A stretch of DNA of 5,779 nucleotides, from positions 1 through 5,779 of the forward strand of contig JAEDEN010000096.1 of NCBI GenBank assembly GCA_016293265.1, given 5' to 3'. Source of the stretch: Oscillospiraceae bacterium. Lineage in GTDB: Bacteria; Bacillota; Clostridia; Oscillospirales; Oscillospiraceae. The notes under the pieces are model-generated. The model made no database searches. It saw only the letters and a list, made by a program, of their open reading frames with translations, and was not told where the DNA came from. A program made the position numbers and the translations under genes. Shown here in pieces: positions 3,807-5,779 of this stretch; position 1 is the stretch's first letter; each line of letters opens with the position of its first letter.

Positions 3807-5779
3807 ATGGCCAAAGACAAGCTTTACGGAAAGACCCTTCGTAAGAACTTTGCCCGGTATGAGGAAGTTGTCCCCATGCCGAATCTTCTGGAGATCCAGA
3901 AGAAGTCTTACAAGGAGTTTTTGGACACCGGCCTGCGCGAGGTCTTTACGGACGTGGGCCCGATCACGGACTACCAGAACACGCTGGAGCTGACCTTCAT
4001 CGACTACAAGATGGATGAGCCCCCCAAGTACAGCGTGGAGGAGTGCAAGGCCCGTGACGCAACCTATGCCGCCCCGCTGAAGGTGGTGGCCCGCCTGCGC
4101 CACAAGAGCGAGGACGGCACGGACGGCTTCGGCGAGATCAAGGAGCAGGAGATCTTCATGGGGGATTTCCCCCTGATGACCCAGTCCGGCACCTTCGTCA
4201 TCAACGGCGCCGAGCGCGTGGTGGTCTCCCAGATCGTCCGCTCCCCCGGCGTCTACTACGGCAAGGAGATCGACATCAAGACGGACCTGCCCATCCTCAC
4301 CTCCACCGTCATCCCCTACCGGGGCGCCTGGCTGGAGTATGAGACCGACGCCAACGAGACCTTCTGGGTCCGCATCGACAAGAACCGCAAGATCCCCATC
4401 ACCTGCCTCATCCGCGCCCTGGGCTACAAGACCGACGCGGAGATCACGGAGCTCTTCGGGGACGACCCCCGCATCATGAACACCCTGGAGAAGGATCCCT
4501 GCAAGACCTATGAGGACGCCATGCTGGAGATCTACCGCAAGCTCCGCCCCGGCGAGCCCCCCACGGTGGAGGCCGCCGAGACCCTCATCAACAACCTCTT
4601 CTTCGACCCCCGCCGCTACGATTTGTCCGTGGTGGGCCGCTATAAGTTCAACAAGAAGCTGTCCCTGTGGCAGCGGGTCACCGGCTACAAGCTGGTCTAC
4701 CCCGTGGCCGACCCCGCCACCGGCGAGATCCTCTTCGAGGAGGGCCACCTGCTGAGCAAGGATGACGCCCGGCTGCTGGATACCGTGGGCGTGGGCGACG
4801 TGACCATCGAGGTGGACGGCGAGCCCCTGCGGGTGCTGTCCAACCGGATGTGCGACCTGAAGCACTATGTGGACTTCGACCCCCTGGCCCAGTGCGGTAT
4901 CAAGGAGCGGGTCCGCTACGACGTGCTCCAGGAGCTGCTGGGCCAGTACAGCGGCGAGGAGCTCATCGCCCAGATCAAGCTCCACAAGGACGACCTGGTG
5001 CCCAAGCACATCATCATCGACGATATCGTCACCTCCATCAACTATATGAACGGCCTGGCCCGGGGCATCTCCGAGAAGGACGACATCGACCACCTGGGCA
5101 ACCGCCGCCTGCGCTGCGTGGGCGAGCTGCTGCAAAACCAGTTCCGCATCGGCTTCAGCCGCATGGAGCGGGTCATCCGGGAGCGTATGACCATCCAGGA
5201 CCTGGATATCGTCACCCCCCAGAGCCTCATCAACATCCGCCCCGTCACCGCCGCCATCAAGGAGTTCTTCGGCTCCAGCCCCCTGAGCCAGTTCATGGAC
5301 CAGACCAACCCCCTGGCGGAGCTGACCCACAAGCGCCGCCTTTCCGCCCTGGGCCCCGGCGGCCTCTCCCGCGAGCGGGCCAACATGGAGGTCCGCGACG
5401 TTCACTACAGCCATTACGGCCGTATGTGCCCCATCGAGACCCCTGAAGGCCCCAACATCGGCCTGATCTCCTACCTGGCCACCTACGCCCGGGTGAATGA
5501 GTACGGCTTTATCGAGGCCCCCTACCGGGCCGTGGACAAGGCCACCGGCCGCCTGGCCGACGGCATCACCTACATGACCGCCGATGAGGAGGATAACTTC
5601 ATCGTGGGCCAGGCCGCGGAGCCCGTTGATGAGAACAACTGCCTCATCAACGCCCGTATCACCGCCCGCCACCGGGACGAGATCGTGGAAGTGGACCGGG
5701 AGATGGTGGACTATATCGACGTCAGCCCCCGCATGATGGTCTCCATCGCCACCGCCATGATCCCCTTCCTGCCCAACGA
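3807..5779 (+). CDS. rpoB: DNA-directed RNA polymerase beta subunit, 5' part (cut by window edge)
   Basis: The frame runs open from ATG 3807 to the window end, giving 657 residues plus two bases, roughly the first half of a Firmicutes beta subunit. Beta forms one side of the RNA polymerase active-site cleft and carries the rifampicin pocket. Recognisable blocks are the N-terminal protrusion start (MPNLLEIQKKSYKEFL), the highly conserved segment LMTQSGTFVINGAERVVVSQ followed by RSPGV (about residues 124-149), the lobe region, the rifampicin region GSSPLSQFMDQTNPLAELTH (489-508), then KRRLSALGPGGLSRERA, EVRDVHYSHYGR and PIETPEGPNIGLI. Residues equivalent to E. coli Gln513, Asp516, His526 and Ser531 (here Gln495, Asp498, His508, Ser513) are the susceptible type. 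E. coli Gln510 is replaced by Pro492. The gene has its own promoter and a 198-nt leader and is not directly preceded by rplJ-rplL in this window. rpoC would be expected downstream, outside the window. Confidence 0.99.
   Translation, partial: MAKDKLYGKTLRKNFARYEEVVPMPNLLEIQKKSYKEFLDTGLREVFTDVGPITDYQNTLELTFIDYKMDEPPKYSVEECKARDATYAAPLKVVARLRHKSEDGTDGFGEIKEQEIFMGDFPLMTQSGTFVINGAERVVVSQIVRSPGVYYGKEIDIKTDLPILTSTVIPYRGAWLEYETDANETFWVRIDKNRKIPITCLIRALGYKTDAEITELFGDDPRIMNTLEKDPCKTYEDAMLEIYRKLRPGEPPTVEAAETLINNLFFDPRRYDLSVVGRYKFNKKLSLWQRVTGYKLVYPVADPATGEILFEEGHLLSKDDARLLDTVGVGDVTIEVDGEPLRVLSNRMCDLKHYVDFDPLAQCGIKERVRYDVLQELLGQYSGEELIAQIKLHKDDLVPKHIIIDDIVTSINYMNGLARGISEKDDIDHLGNRRLRCVGELLQNQFRIGFSRMERVIRERMTIQDLDIVTPQSLINIRPVTAAIKEFFGSSPLSQFMDQTNPLAELTHKRRLSALGPGGLSRERANMEVRDVHYSHYGRMCPIETPEGPNIGLISYLATYARVNEYGFIEAPYRAVDKATGRLADGITYMTADEEDNFIVGQAAEPVDENNCLINARITARHRDEIVEVDREMVDYIDVSPRMMVSIATAMIPFLPN

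Noticed and set aside
3799..3993. Short + strand frame starting at ATG 3799
   Set aside because: It is out of frame with rpoB, overlaps the rpoB ribosome site, and encodes an Arg/Ser-rich shadow product.
3756..5672. A long open frame of 638 codons on the - strand opposite rpoB
   Set aside because: It is a mirror of the rpoB codon pattern in G+C-rich DNA. Its composition (Gly, Val, Leu, His, Asp repeats) is that of antisense to a real gene, with no recognisable domain, and rpoB on the + strand is certain.
1..5779. CRISPR arrays, tRNA or rRNA genes, insertion sequences, phage or toxin-antitoxin genes
   Set aside because: No regularly spaced repeats, tRNA-like cloverleafs, transposase frames or terminal repeats were seen. 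The window reads as ordinary chromosomal backbone.

Overview
The window is about 60% G+C. Its promoters are sigma-A-like, its ribosome binding sites are strong and purine-rich, and its rpoB is of Firmicutes type. Together these suggest a G+C-rich anaerobic Clostridia member, such as the gut Oscillospiraceae (Flavonifractor/Lawsonibacter/Intestinimonas-like). The genus is an inference from composition and gene content, not a database match.

Layout, all on the + strand. (1) Positions 1-114 hold the C-terminal tail of a YjdF/DUF2992-like protein. (2) Positions 164-355 hold a near-consensus promoter, a clear TPP (THI-box) riboswitch and an intrinsic terminator. A visible alternative pairing could act as antiterminator, so this is very probably a transcriptional OFF switch. 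(3) Positions 375-3174 hold a tightly overlapping four-gene operon: a thiamine-binding protein of the MTH1187/DUF77 family, then the permease (ThiX), lipoprotein substrate-binding protein (ThiY) and ATPase (ThiZ) of an ABC importer for a thiamine pyrimidine precursor. (4) Positions 3185-3477 hold a small single-span membrane protein of 61 residues with its own promoter, closed by a strong palindromic terminator that looks bidirectional. (5) Positions 3478-3806 are a non-coding or leader region. It holds a near-perfect promoter with a 9+9 inverted repeat laid across it, then a leader of about 198 nt with several hairpins, a duplicated purine-rich motif and a possible 55-codon leader ORF ending 4 nt before rpoB. 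(6) From 3807 to the window end runs rpoB (RNA polymerase beta subunit), visible for 657 codons and cut by the window edge.

How it works together: when thiamine diphosphate is scarce, the riboswitch should let transcription pass the terminator into the thi genes, and the cell imports the pyrimidine moiety for thiamine synthesis. The rpoB transcription unit is separate and starts from its own promoter. No rplJ/rplL genes lie directly upstream of rpoB, which is unusual. The least explained part of the window is the rpoB promoter and leader. I see no obvious new multi-gene system, and the strongest candidates for something undescribed are in that leader.
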